A stretch of DNA of 60,597 nt from JANWWM01 sp046292465 (GTDB lineage Bacteria; Bacteroidota; Chlorobiia; Chlorobiales; Thermochlorobacteraceae). Position numbers and translations under genes: made by a program. The stretch lies in assembly GCA_046292465.1 (NCBI GenBank), contig JBKBRB010000015.1:1-60597 (forward strand). Reading direction: 5' to 3'. A model generated the notes under the pieces. It ran no database searches. It saw only the letters and a program-made list of their open reading frames with translations, and was not told the origin of the DNA. This document shows positions 24,180 to 31,969 of this stretch, in pieces (the stretch's first letter is position 1; each line of letters opens with the position of its first letter).

Positions 24180-24743
24180 ATGCAAGTTTTAGCAAAGAAG
24201 ATGACGCGAGAAGCTTATTTAGAGTTTGAGCGCAGTTCCGAACAGCGATATGAATTTGTCAATGGCGAGTTAGTCAAGCGCGATATGCCAAAAATCATTC
24301 ACGAAATTATCGTTGGAAATTTGATTGTTGTGCTCAGCATAGCTCTCAAAGGTAAGCCTTATCGCGCCTTACCGAGCGGTGTGAAAATCGATATTGACAC
24401 AGTTGGAAATTTGCGATATGCTGATGTCTCGGTTGTGCCGATGGAGAATTTGGATTTTGAAAGCGATGTTCTGAACAACGTGGTATGTTTGTTTGAAGTC
24501 TCGTCAAAATCTACGATGAATGTGGACAGAGGCGAAAAGTTTGCAGAGTATCAAACACTGCCGTCGCTCGAGGAATATGTCTTGGTCTCAACGGAAAAAG
24601 TGCAAGTGGAAGACTTTGGCCGCAAAACAAAGCGCGAGTGGGACTATGTCATCTTGGACGACAAGGCCGCGAAATTAGAATTGAAATCTATCGGCGTTGA
24701 ACTCTTGCTGGCTGACATCTACGAGGGAACAAAATTGGTGTGA
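24180..24743 (+). CDS. Uma2 family (DUF820) putative restriction-like endonuclease, copy 2
   Basis: 187 residues, paralogue of the preceding gene. It shares MTREAYLEFERSSEQRYEFV and, further on, DRGEKFAEYQTLPSLEEYVL and VSTEKVQVE exactly. The middle differs: here KRDMPKIIHEIIVGNLIVVL and RALPSGVKIDIDTVGNLRYA, in copy 1 EVEVAKRIHELLVATITAIL and NVYASNLKIAIDALGNYRFA. AAGGAGAAAACCGGTA upstream gives a good Shine-Dalgarno. It separates thrS from infC, which are adjacent in most bacteria. Confidence 0.85.
   Translation: MQVLAKKMTREAYLEFERSSEQRYEFVNGELVKRDMPKIIHEIIVGNLIVVLSIALKGKPYRALPSGVKIDIDTVGNLRYADVSVVPMENLDFESDVLNNVVCLFEVSSKSTMNVDRGEKFAEYQTLPSLEEYVLVSTEKVQVEDFGRKTKREWDYVILDDKAAKLELKSIGVELLLADIYEGTKLV
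24525..24612 (+). repeat. 88-base exact repeat, copy 2 (within Uma2 gene 2)
   Basis: Identical to 23950-24037. A second, slightly imperfect shared block covers the 5' ends of both genes (about 23623-23690 and 24197-24264), with only silent differences such as GCC/GCT and TAC/TAT. Confidence 0.9.
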
Positions 24744-24797
24744 ACGCAATCGCATTGGAAACAAACCCAAAATCGAATCAACCAAGAAGCAATTAGC

Positions 24798-25469
24798 ATG
24801 AGAGACATGAGAGACACTCGCGATAAGAATCGCAATGCCAAGGCACATCGCACGAATGATGAAATTCGCATTCCCGAAGTGCGGGTTATTTTCCCCGAAG
24901 GCGACCAGCAAGTCATGAAAACCGTCGACGCCTTGCGCGAAGCGCGAAGGTTAGGACTCGATTTGATTGAAATTCAGCCCAATGCGCAACCGCCCGTTTG
25001 CAAAATTGCCGACTACGGCAAGTTCCTTTACGAGATCGAGAAAAAGGAAAAAGAAGCCAAGAAAAAAACGAAAACGTCCTCGCTCAAAGAAATTCGATTT
25101 CACCCGAATACCGACAAGCACGACTTCGATTTCAAAGCCAATCATGCCGAAGAATTTTTACGTAAAGGCGATAAAGTTCGTGCCACCGTCGTATTTCTCG
25201 GACGCGCCATTGTCTACAAAGAAAAAGGCTATGAACTTCTCAAACGCTTGACGGAGCGACTCTCAATAGTTGGCAGGGAAGAATCGCCGCCGAAATTAGA
25301 AGGCAAAAACCTCTATGTTTTCTACGTGCCCGACAGAGCGAAAATCGAAGCCTTAGAGAAAAAAGAAGCGCAAGAGCGCGCTCAAGAAGAAGCGGCGCTG
25401 AAAGCCGAAGCCGAAGAACGCAAGAAAAAGCAACAACAAGCAACCGATAAACGCAACGCAACCGCATAA
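24798..25469 (+). CDS. infC: translation initiation factor IF-3
   Basis: 223 residues. The N-domain (NDEIRIPEVRVIFPEGDQQV, IQPNAQPPVCKIADYGKFLYE) and C-domain (LKEIRFHPNTDKHDFDFKANHAEEFL, VRATVVFLGR) are complete. A C-terminal extension of about 40 residues rich in Glu, Lys and Gln (AQERAQEEAALKAEAEERKKK) is longer than in E. coli. The frame opens with ATG rather than the rare ATT start used by E. coli infC for autoregulation. IF-3 monitors initiator tRNA and start codon choice on the 30S subunit. Confidence 0.95.
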   Translation: MRDMRDTRDKNRNAKAHRTNDEIRIPEVRVIFPEGDQQVMKTVDALREARRLGLDLIEIQPNAQPPVCKIADYGKFLYEIEKKEKEAKKKTKTSSLKEIRFHPNTDKHDFDFKANHAEEFLRKGDKVRATVVFLGRAIVYKEKGYELLKRLTERLSIVGREESPPKLEGKNLYVFYVPDRAKIEALEKKEAQERAQEEAALKAEAEERKKKQQQATDKRNATA

Positions 25470-25528
25470 GAGCAGACCAAACAGGCTTAATCAAATTTTA
25501 AACCAATTCAACTCGAAGGATAACGACT

Positions 25529-25723
25529 ATGCCAAAGATGAAATCCGTAAGTTCTGCCAAAAAGCGCTTCAAAGTAACCGCAACGGGAAAAATCAAGCGC
25601 AAAAAAAGCGGAATGAGACACAACCTCGGACACAAGAGCGCAAAACGCAAGCGTAACCTGCAACACGATACGCTTGTTGCCTCAACACACAAAGCGACTG
25701 TTAAGCAAATGTTGCTGGCTTAA
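25529..25723 (+). CDS. rpmI: 50S ribosomal protein L35
   Basis: 64-residue, very basic protein (MPKMKSVSSAKKRFKVTATG, KIKRKKSGMRHNLGHKSAKRK) matching L35 over its full length. Preceded by GAAGGA. It lies between infC and rplT in the canonical order. Confidence 0.96.
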   Translation: MPKMKSVSSAKKRFKVTATGKIKRKKSGMRHNLGHKSAKRKRNLQHDTLVASTHKATVKQMLLA

Positions 25724-25775
25724 TTCTAATCAAAGGTATATTCAACCACTAAAAATTTTTTAGGAGATTCAAACT

Positions 25776-26123
25776 ATGCCACGCGCTAAAAACGCCGTTG
25801 CGTCACGCGCACGACGCAAAAAAGTTTTGAAAAGAGCCAAAGGATTCTGGGGCGCAAGAGGAAATGTTATCACGATTGCTAAACACGCAGTCGATAAAGC
25901 CGCTCAGTATGAATATCGCGACCGACGCGTCAAAAAGCGCAACTTCCGCGCCTTGTGGATTACACGCATTAACGCAGCCGCGCGTCTCAACGGCACGACC
26001 TACTCCAAACTGATTGCAGCAATGGAAACAAAGAACATTGAAATCAATCGCAAGTCGCTCGCTGAACTCGCCGTAAAAAATCCCGAAGCCTTCACTGCGG
26101 TTGTCAAAGCCGCATTGGCTTAA
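25776..26123 (+). CDS. rplT: 50S ribosomal protein L20
   Basis: 115-residue basic helical protein: MPRAKNAVASRARRKKVLKR, AKGFWGARGNVITIAKHAVD, NFRALWITRINAAARLNG and YSKLIAAMETKNIEINRKSLA are diagnostic. L20 is needed for early 50S assembly and in several bacteria represses its own infC-rpmI-rplT transcript. AGGAG precedes the ATG. Confidence 0.97.
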   Translation: MPRAKNAVASRARRKKVLKRAKGFWGARGNVITIAKHAVDKAAQYEYRDRRVKKRNFRALWITRINAAARLNGTTYSKLIAAMETKNIEINRKSLAELAVKNPEAFTAVVKAALA

Positions 26124-26201
26124 ACTCATGCGCGATGAAAGATTCAATCTGTAGGCGAAGCAAGCAGCAAAATGCTTCGCCTGATTTCGTCAGAGAAAAC
26201 A

Positions 26202-27221
26202 ATGATACAAGAGTCCATCGCCCAACTCAAAGCGGAAATTGAATCTGCCCAGATTTCTGACGCTTCATCACTCGAAGCCTATCGGCTCAAATACCTTGTG
26301 CGAAAGGGAATGATCGCTGCGCTCTTCGAGCAGATGAAATCAATACCGCGTGAGGAAAAGCCACACATTGGAAAATTGCTCAATGAACTCAAACAACTTG
26401 CCGAAACAAAATTTGAGCAAGCCAAAAGCCAATTCGCAGAACAGAGCGACAACACACCAACGCTTGACCTCACACTCCCAGGACGAAAGCCGTTTCTGGG
26501 CTCTGAACACCCCGTTCAAAAAGTCTTGGGCGACATGAAGCGCATTTTCTTCGGAATGGGCTTCAGCGAAGCAACCGGACCTGAAATCGAGCTCGACGAC
26601 TACAACTTCACGAAACTCAATTTTCCTGACGACCACCCCGCACGCGACATGCAAGATACATTCTTCATTCGCAAAAGCAGCGGCAGAGATGTTGTCCTAC
26701 GAACTCACACCTCGCCCGTGCAAATTCGTGCCATGCTCGCGCAAAAGCCACCACTTCGGCTCATTATGCCCGGCAAGGTTTATCGCAACGAAGCCGTCAG
26801 CGCAAGAAGTTTGTGCGTGTTTCATCAACTCGAGGGCTTATATGTCGACAAAGGCGTCAGTTTTGCCGACCTAAAAGGCACAATTTATTCCTTCGCCAAG
26901 CAAATGTTCGGAAGCGATGTGAACTTACGATTCCGACCGAGTTTCTTTCCCTTCACCGAGCCATCAGCGGAAGTCGACATCACCTGCTACCTCTGCGGCG
27001 GAAAAGGGTGTCGCGTATGTAAGCACACAGGTTGGCTCGAGATTTTGGGGTGCGGAATGGTTCACCCAAACGTGCTGCGAAACTGCGACATTAATCCTGA
27101 CGAATATTCGGGCTACGCATGGGGCATGGGCATTGAACGCACCACACTGCTCCGCTACGGCATTACCGATATTCGCTACCTTTTAGAAAACGACGTGCGA
27201 ATGCTTGAACAGTTTGAGTAA
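26202..27221 (+). CDS. pheS: phenylalanine--tRNA ligase alpha subunit
   Basis: 339 residues from ATG 26202 (MIQESIAQLKAEIESAQ); an in-frame ATG at 26172 would add 10 residues. The N-terminal coiled coil binds tRNA. The class II core shows GFSEATGPEIELDDYNFTKL, VLRTHTSPVQIRAML, KVYRNEAVSARSLCVFHQLEG and GMGIERTTLLRYGI. A cysteine-rich segment CYLCGGKGCRVCKHTG, seen in many PheS proteins, may bind zinc. The partner gene pheT does not follow, contrary to the common pheST pair. Confidence 0.95.
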   Translation: MIQESIAQLKAEIESAQISDASSLEAYRLKYLVRKGMIAALFEQMKSIPREEKPHIGKLLNELKQLAETKFEQAKSQFAEQSDNTPTLDLTLPGRKPFLGSEHPVQKVLGDMKRIFFGMGFSEATGPEIELDDYNFTKLNFPDDHPARDMQDTFFIRKSSGRDVVLRTHTSPVQIRAMLAQKPPLRLIMPGKVYRNEAVSARSLCVFHQLEGLYVDKGVSFADLKGTIYSFAKQMFGSDVNLRFRPSFFPFTEPSAEVDITCYLCGGKGCRVCKHTGWLEILGCGMVHPNVLRNCDINPDEYSGYAWGMGIERTTLLRYGITDIRYLLENDVRMLEQFE

Positions 27222-27289
27222 AAACTTTTTGCCGGAATCAATACGATGATTTAAGTTTTCAACAATTGGAGTAAAAAGTAATTCAGGCT

Positions 27290-27523
27290 ATGATAAAGAC
27301 CCGATTCAAAATCGACAGACCTCTTTACACAAAAAAAGTTACTCCTGAAGAGTTCTTAAAATTGAATGAGGTAGACAAAGAGAATATCGAGTCGGTAGAG
27401 TTTTTAAAGCCAAAGTTGGGTCAGCAAGGCTTCGGAGAAATAATTATCAGATATAAAATACCATTACCGCCGCATAATGTCACAGGAGCGAGAATCAAGC
27501 GACAAACCATCTCTGCAACCTGA
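27290..27523 (+). CDS. hypothetical protein in A+T-rich segment
   Basis: 77 residues, unrecognised: MIKTRFKIDRPLYTKKVTPE, EFLKLNEVDKENIESVEFLK, then GEIIIRYKIPLPPHNVTGAR. No membrane helix or known motif. It is visibly richer in A+T than the pheS region and overlaps the next small gene by 47 bases in another frame, so the pair may be co-expressed accessory genes. Could be a recently acquired gene. Confidence 0.45.
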   Translation: MIKTRFKIDRPLYTKKVTPEEFLKLNEVDKENIESVEFLKPKLGQQGFGEIIIRYKIPLPPHNVTGARIKRQTISAT

Positions 27524-27725
27524 AGTCGCTGAAAAATTTTTAGACATAACCAAAAAGCAACTTGAAGTTCAAATAAAGCAAGTTGAATTACAAGATAAGG
27601 CTGATACGCGAAATTATGAGTATGCAAAAGAACTGCTAAAAACGCAACTTGAAGACAGAAAAGACGACCGTCTCCACGAACAGAAAAAGATTGTTTATCA
27701 GAGTAGCAAAAGGTCAGAAATCTAA
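27477..27725 (+). CDS. hypothetical coiled-coil protein, possibly truncated
   Basis: 82 residues rich in Gln, Glu and Lys with a continuous helix: PEVAEKFLDITKKQLEVQIK, VELQDKADTRNYEYAKELL, then QLEDRKDDRLHEQKKIVYQ. It resembles the N-terminal cytoplasmic coiled coil of small proteins that normally continue into one or two membrane helices; here it ends KRSEI right where such a helix would begin. No hydrophobic stretch appears in the other frames downstream, so if shortened it lost that part. Function unknown. Confidence 0.45.
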   Translation: MSQERESSDKPSLQPEVAEKFLDITKKQLEVQIKQVELQDKADTRNYEYAKELLKTQLEDRKDDRLHEQKKIVYQSSKRSEI

Positions 27726-27753
27726 AGAATCCCAAAAAGATACCTCTCCATAA

Positions 27754-28023
27754 ATGACCTTACACGAGTTCATCGCGCATCTGCTTCGCCAAGTTCCCGA
27801 CTTGCAGGCCTTTGTGGGAAAAGACTACGACACATTTTACGACGAAACCGAGCGCACCTTACATGTCGTTTTCGATAAAACTCGCGACGCCGACCACAGT
27901 TACGACCTCGAGCCGCTTGAGTTCATAGACGGCGATGTGATGATTCACACCGCACAAAACGACATTGTTGGATTTTCAATTTTAGAAACAGACATCGGTA
28001 AAAGCGCAGACCCGTTACCCTAA
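27754..28023 (+). CDS. small hypothetical protein (DUF2283-like)
   Basis: 89 residues. A helical start (MTLHEFIAHLLRQVPDLQAF) precedes a compact beta segment: YDTFYDETERTLHVVF ... DLEPLEFIDGDVMIHTAQ ... DIVGFSILE. The order Y-D-xx-xDxL-x-V, then V-x-D-x-x-G-x-hVGhxIL recalls the DUF2283/DUF2442-type small fold. The stop lies 4 bases before the next gene, suggesting co-transcription. The family assignment is tentative. Confidence 0.55.
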   Translation: MTLHEFIAHLLRQVPDLQAFVGKDYDTFYDETERTLHVVFDKTRDADHSYDLEPLEFIDGDVMIHTAQNDIVGFSILETDIGKSADPLP

Positions 28024-28027
28024 CGCC

Positions 28028-28546
28028 ATGCTACTCGACCTCTCACGTATCAAAGCAGTCGCAAAAGAAAAAGAACGCGAGAACCATGCCTTCGCCAAAT
28101 TTCTCCGACAAATTCCATCATCAACGCTCGACCCGCTTGTCGCTTCGCTCAACGACGAGATTGAGCCCAAAATCGACTGCAAAATGTGTGCAAACTGTTG
28201 CAAGAACTTTTACGCCGCCGCCTTCGAGCATGAACTCCCCGCACTCGCACAAGCAAAAGGCATGACGATAGACGACTTCAAAGCGCAATTCGTTCAGCCA
28301 TACAAAGAAGCCTATTACTTCAACACAAAACCCTGCCCGATGCTTCGAGAAAATTTGTGCAGTGCCTACGAAGTGCGCCCGCTCTGTTGCCGAACCTTCC
28401 CGAACCTCAAAGGCGAACATTTCAAGTATCGGTTTCAATCGGTGATGGAAAAGTATGCGACTTGTCCAATCGCGTTTAATGTGGTCGAGGCGTTGAAGGT
28501 GAGATTATCTTTTCAAGAAAAATTTGCACATTCGAGCGTCAATTAA
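28028..28546 (+). CDS. YkgJ/UPF0153 family cysteine-cluster protein
   Basis: 172 residues. The cysteine pattern CKMCANCCKNFYAAAF, then CPMLRENLCSAYEVRPLCCRTFP, is the CxxCCxxx...CP(F)L...C.IYE.RP..CR.FP signature of the YkgJ/FliB-like family, which probably binds a metal or Fe-S cluster. The substrate of the family is not established. It starts 4 bases after the preceding gene and is followed 15 bases later by a membrane coiled-coil gene. Confidence 0.85.
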   Translation: MLLDLSRIKAVAKEKERENHAFAKFLRQIPSSTLDPLVASLNDEIEPKIDCKMCANCCKNFYAAAFEHELPALAQAKGMTIDDFKAQFVQPYKEAYYFNTKPCPMLRENLCSAYEVRPLCCRTFPNLKGEHFKYRFQSVMEKYATCPIAFNVVEALKVRLSFQEKFAHSSVN

Positions 28547-28561
28547 ACTTTTTTTCAAAAA

Positions 28562-28975
28562 ATGAAACAACTCATTGGGCTATTGTTCATCGCGTTTATT
28601 GGTTTGTTCGTTTATTTCACCTTCGTCAAAAAAGAAGACATGACCGCTGAGCGCGTCAAGGAAGAAGCAAGCAAAGCCGTAGAAAAAATCAAAGACCTTG
28701 CCTCGCGCAAAGAAGAACTCCTAAAATCCGCCGAAGAGGAATACAAAAGCGTCGAGCGGCAACTCGAAGAAATGAAAAAGCGCGCGATGGAGCGAAAAGA
28801 GCAAGCCGAAGAACTCAAAAAGAAAATGGAAGAACTTAACGCCAAGCGCGAAGAATTAGAGAAGAAAGCCGAAGAGCTAAAGAACGCAAGCGAAGAAAAA
28901 TTTAACACGCTCAAAAGAGAATTCGACGAAGCCTTGAAGCAACTGCAAGAGTTGGAGCAGGAGTTGAAAAAGTAA
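28562..28975 (+). CDS. membrane-anchored coiled-coil protein
   Basis: 137 residues. One N-terminal membrane helix (MKQLIGLLFIAFIGLFVYF) is followed by a single long coiled coil from about 27 to the end, with strict heptads of Glu, Lys and Leu (AEELKKKMEELNAKREELEK, FDEALKQLQELEQELKK). No catalytic domain. Candidates are an envelope scaffold or spacer; low-complexity composition prevents family assignment. Confidence 0.65.
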   Translation: MKQLIGLLFIAFIGLFVYFTFVKKEDMTAERVKEEASKAVEKIKDLASRKEELLKSAEEEYKSVERQLEEMKKRAMERKEQAEELKKKMEELNAKREELEKKAEELKNASEEKFNTLKREFDEALKQLQELEQELKK

Positions 28976-29021
28976 GGCCTGTGTGAAAGCCTGCGCATGT
29001 GTGTGCCGTGTAGGTCGCTTG

Positions 29022-29927
29022 TTAGCGTTCTTGTTGGAGTATCACAATTCCTGTAATGGCGAGTGCGCCGCCCATGATGAGCGTCAGCGAAAAAGGCTCG
29101 CCGAAAAATAAGATGCTCACGCTTGCCGCAATCGCGGGTTGCGCGTTCATAAATACTGAAATTTGCGACGGAGTAAGTTTTGAGAGCGCGAAACTAATCA
29201 ATCCATAAGCAACGACTGAGCTAAGCAATGTAACCCAAAACACGCCAAACCACGCTCCTGCTGAAATCACTGACCACTCAAACGAGAGCGTTGGCAGAAA
29301 GCCAATCGGAAAGAACATCAGCGCGCCGAGCATCATCATCAACGCTGTGCCTTGAATGGCATCATACTTCACCAAAATTTTTTTGCCAAATGCTAAGTAA
29401 CTCGCCCAGCACCACACTGCCCCAAGCGTGATGAAGTTTCCAAGCCATGCGTTTTCTGCAAAGTCCAATGTTTTGCCACTTCCGAAAAGTGCCGTTAAGC
29501 CGCCCGATATAGCAATCGCAATCGCGAAAAGTTTGCGCTTCGTGAGCGTTTCCGATTTGCTCACCATCACCGAAATGAGCAACACCCAAAGCGGCGTCAT
29601 GGCATAAAGCACCGCGCTACTTGCAGGCGTGGTGAATTTCAAGCCAAACAGAAAAAGAAATTGCCCCGATGTGATTCCGACAAAGGCGAGCGCGAAAAGT
29701 TTGAGCCATTCCGAGAGAGTCGGACGATTGCCATTGAATCCGCCGCGCGAAAAAAAGAGCACGCCAAAAATCAACGCCGAGCCCGTGAGGCGGAGAAAGG
29801 CTAAAACGAGCGGATTAAACTCGACAGAGGCAACGCGCGCAAAAGAAAAACTCGTGCCCGCAATGAAGGTCTGCGCCATCATCGCCCAATGTGCAGGCGT
29901 GATGCGAAAAGTCGATTCAATCTGCAT
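29022..29927 (-). CDS. DMT superfamily EamA-type transporter
   Basis: 301 residues from ATG 29927, whose A is the last base of the upstream glycosyltransferase TGA (TGATG), so the start is coupled; an in-frame ATG at 29951 is less likely. Ten hydrophobic helices in two EamA repeats: MMAQTFIAGTSFSFARVASV and SSAVLYAMTPLWVLLISVMV in the first, GAVWCWASYLAFGKKILVKY and SVSILFFGEPFSLTLIMGGA in the second. Such carriers export metabolites or move nucleotide sugars; substrate unknown. Last gene of the 29022-33959 operon. Confidence 0.87.
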   Translation of the reverse strand: MQIESTFRITPAHWAMMAQTFIAGTSFSFARVASVEFNPLVLAFLRLTGSALIFGVLFFSRGGFNGNRPTLSEWLKLFALAFVGITSGQFLFLFGLKFTTPASSAVLYAMTPLWVLLISVMVSKSETLTKRKLFAIAIAISGGLTALFGSGKTLDFAENAWLGNFITLGAVWCWASYLAFGKKILVKYDAIQGTALMMMLGALMFFPIGFLPTLSFEWSVISAGAWFGVFWVTLLSSVVAYGLISFALSKLTPSQISVFMNAQPAIAASVSILFFGEPFSLTLIMGGALAITGIVILQQER

Positions 29928-31042
29928 CAGCCGTAGACTCTGCCTTTCCACACGATTTTGCGGTCGAAGAGCAATGTAATCGGAACGAAGATGATGAGCA
30001 CGTATTGATAGAGCTCGAAGAAGATGAAGTTCGGAGCAAGGCGCATCATACGCAAGCGAATCAGAGGCGTGAGCAAAAAGAGCGCGTCAGCACCAAATTT
30101 GACGGCAAGCATTGTCAAGGCGGTTTTTATCGGAAACATCACAAACGAGAGAGCGGAAAGAAGATGAGTGCAGAAACCAACAAGAAGCGTAATCCAACTT
30201 TTCCAATCTGCCGACGTGCCGCCCAAAATCCATCGCTTTTGTTGCTTGTAAAGTTCGGCGACGGTTTGCACCGGCTCGGTGATGTTTTGCGTTTCGCGTA
30301 GCGCGGGATAGGCAATTTTCCATTTCGTCTTTTTAATCGCTTGAAAGAGCGCGAAGTCTTCGGTTACACTGAATCGGACTTTGGCATAGCCCCCGACCTC
30401 TAAATACGTGCGTTTGCGAAAACTGAAATTGTTACCAATGCCGCCAATCGGATAGCCAATCGCGGCAACCGCCGAGCCTGTTGAGAGCAAGTAAGTCCAA
30501 TTCAACTCCTGCACTTTTTCAAAGAGACGCGAACTGCGTGGCGTCGTAATGCCGCATACAAGACCTGTTTCGTCCGTGAAGTAGTTGATGGTTTCTTTTG
30601 CCCAAGTGGGTTGAACGGCGCAGTCAGCATCGGTCATCAGCACAAACTCGCCTTTTGAAATCAACACGGCTTGATGAATCGCATTGCCTTTGCCTTTAAT
30701 GTCGGAGGCTTGGACGGCATAGTAGCGCACGAAAGGAAATCGGCGCGCGTAGTCTTGAATAATTTCTGCTGTGCGGTCGGTGCTGTGGTCGTCGGCGATA
30801 ATGATGTCGAGTTTCTCTTTGGGATAATCAAGTTGAATCAGCGATTCCAAACAGCGTGCGATGTTGCTTTCTTCATTGCGTGCGGCGACAACGACGCTCA
30901 CCATCGGCAATTCGTGCCAAGTTTTCGTCGGGAATCGTCGCTGAATGCCGACTACCAAAACGAGGGTTTCAATCGCGTAAATGCAAATCATTCCGAGCGC
31001 AAGAACCTGCAGAACAGTGATAATCGGTTCAAGGATAAGCAT
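29927..31042 (-). CDS. membrane glycosyltransferase family 2 (processive-type motifs)
   Basis: 371 residues from ATG 31042, one base after the deacetylase TGA; a longer frame upstream overlaps that gene and is unlike the family. A membrane helix at about 3-25 precedes the GT-A domain (VSVVVAARNEESNIARCLES). Catalytic motifs: DDHS, DAD in LMTDADCAV, ED in SVTEDFALF and QQKRW, the D,D,D,Q(Q/R)xRW set of BcsA/IcaA-like synthases. Three or four C-terminal helices follow. It may polymerise or extend a membrane glycan. Paralogue of 31945-33066. Confidence 0.88.
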   Translation of the reverse strand: MLILEPIITVLQVLALGMICIYAIETLVLVVGIQRRFPTKTWHELPMVSVVVAARNEESNIARCLESLIQLDYPKEKLDIIIADDHSTDRTAEIIQDYARRFPFVRYYAVQASDIKGKGNAIHQAVLISKGEFVLMTDADCAVQPTWAKETINYFTDETGLVCGITTPRSSRLFEKVQELNWTYLLSTGSAVAAIGYPIGGIGNNFSFRKRTYLEVGGYAKVRFSVTEDFALFQAIKKTKWKIAYPALRETQNITEPVQTVAELYKQQKRWILGGTSADWKSWITLLVGFCTHLLSALSFVMFPIKTALTMLAVKFGADALFLLTPLIRLRMMRLAPNFIFFELYQYVLIIFVPITLLFDRKIVWKGRVYG

Positions 31043-31043
31043 A

Positions 31044-31676
31044 TCACAAAAGGTTAAATGAAAAACGCCTTGAAAGTTCACCAAGCGCAATCGGCAAGAC
31101 GGCGCGCAGTTTTTTGATGGACTTCTCATTATCGTGCATCACCACAATATCGCCGGCGATTGCCGAGCGTAGTAGGTTCAGAACCATTTTGTCGGAAACG
31201 CTTGCGTCAAAATCCGCCGTAAGAAGCGACCACATAATTGGTTGAATGTTTAATTCGGACAAGATTCGGAGCGAAGCAAAGTTAAACCTTCCAAATGGAA
31301 AACGAAACAATGATGGATGCGCCACTTCGGGCGGATTCAGCATGGCAATAAGTTGCGCTGTTTGTATGACTTCGTCACGGAAGAACGGCGATTGCAAATT
31401 TCGCGTGTGCGAATAAGAGTGATTGCCAATGCGATGCCCCTGCTGAACAATCGCTTCGGCGTAATCAGGATAGCGTTCAATCTGTTTGCCAATCAGGAAA
31501 AATGTGGCTTTGGCGTTGTGCTGTGCCAAAAGGTCGAGCAGTTCGAGCGTATAAGGCGAGGGTGAATCATCGAAGGTAAGGTAGAGCGCGTCGTCCGCTT
31601 TTCGCCACAGACATTGCGGGAAGAGCGCGTCAATAAATTTTGGAACACGCTTTGGGTAAAACATGCCTCGTTGCAT
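31044..31676 (-). CDS. polysaccharide deacetylase (NodB homology domain)
   Basis: 210 residues. LYLTFDDSPSPYTLELLDLL holds motif 1 (TFDD), HRIGNHSYSHT motif 2 (HxxxH zinc ligands), LFRFPFGRFNFASLRIL motif 3 (RxPxG-like), and IVVMHDNEKS motif 5. This is carbohydrate esterase family 4, which removes acetyl groups from N-acetylated sugars. No signal peptide or anchor is visible, so it may act at the cytoplasmic face or be exported another way. It lies between two GT2 genes. Confidence 0.87.
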   Translation of the reverse strand: MQRGMFYPKRVPKFIDALFPQCLWRKADDALYLTFDDSPSPYTLELLDLLAQHNAKATFFLIGKQIERYPDYAEAIVQQGHRIGNHSYSHTRNLQSPFFRDEVIQTAQLIAMLNPPEVAHPSLFRFPFGRFNFASLRILSELNIQPIMWSLLTADFDASVSDKMVLNLLRSAIAGDIVVMHDNEKSIKKLRAVLPIALGELSRRFSFNLL

Positions 31677-31750
31677 TTAGGATTTTCCGAGTTGTTTCAT
31701 TAGCCATCGAATATCACTTTGGTCTTTATCGCGTATGACTGCAAAAATAC

Positions 31751-31969
31751 TCAACGTGTGCGGTGCTTAAACACGCGAGAAAATCTCTGATGTCTTGATT
31801 CAATCGAGTCATCGGGCTGTTCGGAGTCGGGCATAAATGCCCATGTGTTACAGGTCAGTTGCCACATCATGCCAAGTGCAATTTCGGGCGGCAGTGGTAC
31901 ATCGTGTTCGGAGTCGAGTGTTTGATTGACTTTTCGGACAACCGTTATTTTCGATTCACGCCTTTCCAT
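31751..31969 (-). CDS. small orphan protein overlapping the GT2 gene
   Basis: 72 residues from ATG 31969, starting inside the 3' end of the GT2 gene (25-base overlap): MERRESKITVVRKVNQTLDS, PPEIALGMMWQLTCNTWAFM, then SRHQRFSRVFKHRTR. The frame is open much further upstream, but that part only mirrors the GT2 gene. The composition looks protein-like and the spacing (75 bases before the deacetylase) fits an operon member. No family recognised; no membrane helix. Confidence 0.5.
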   Translation of the reverse strand: MERRESKITVVRKVNQTLDSEHDVPLPPEIALGMMWQLTCNTWAFMPDSEQPDDSIESRHQRFSRVFKHRTR

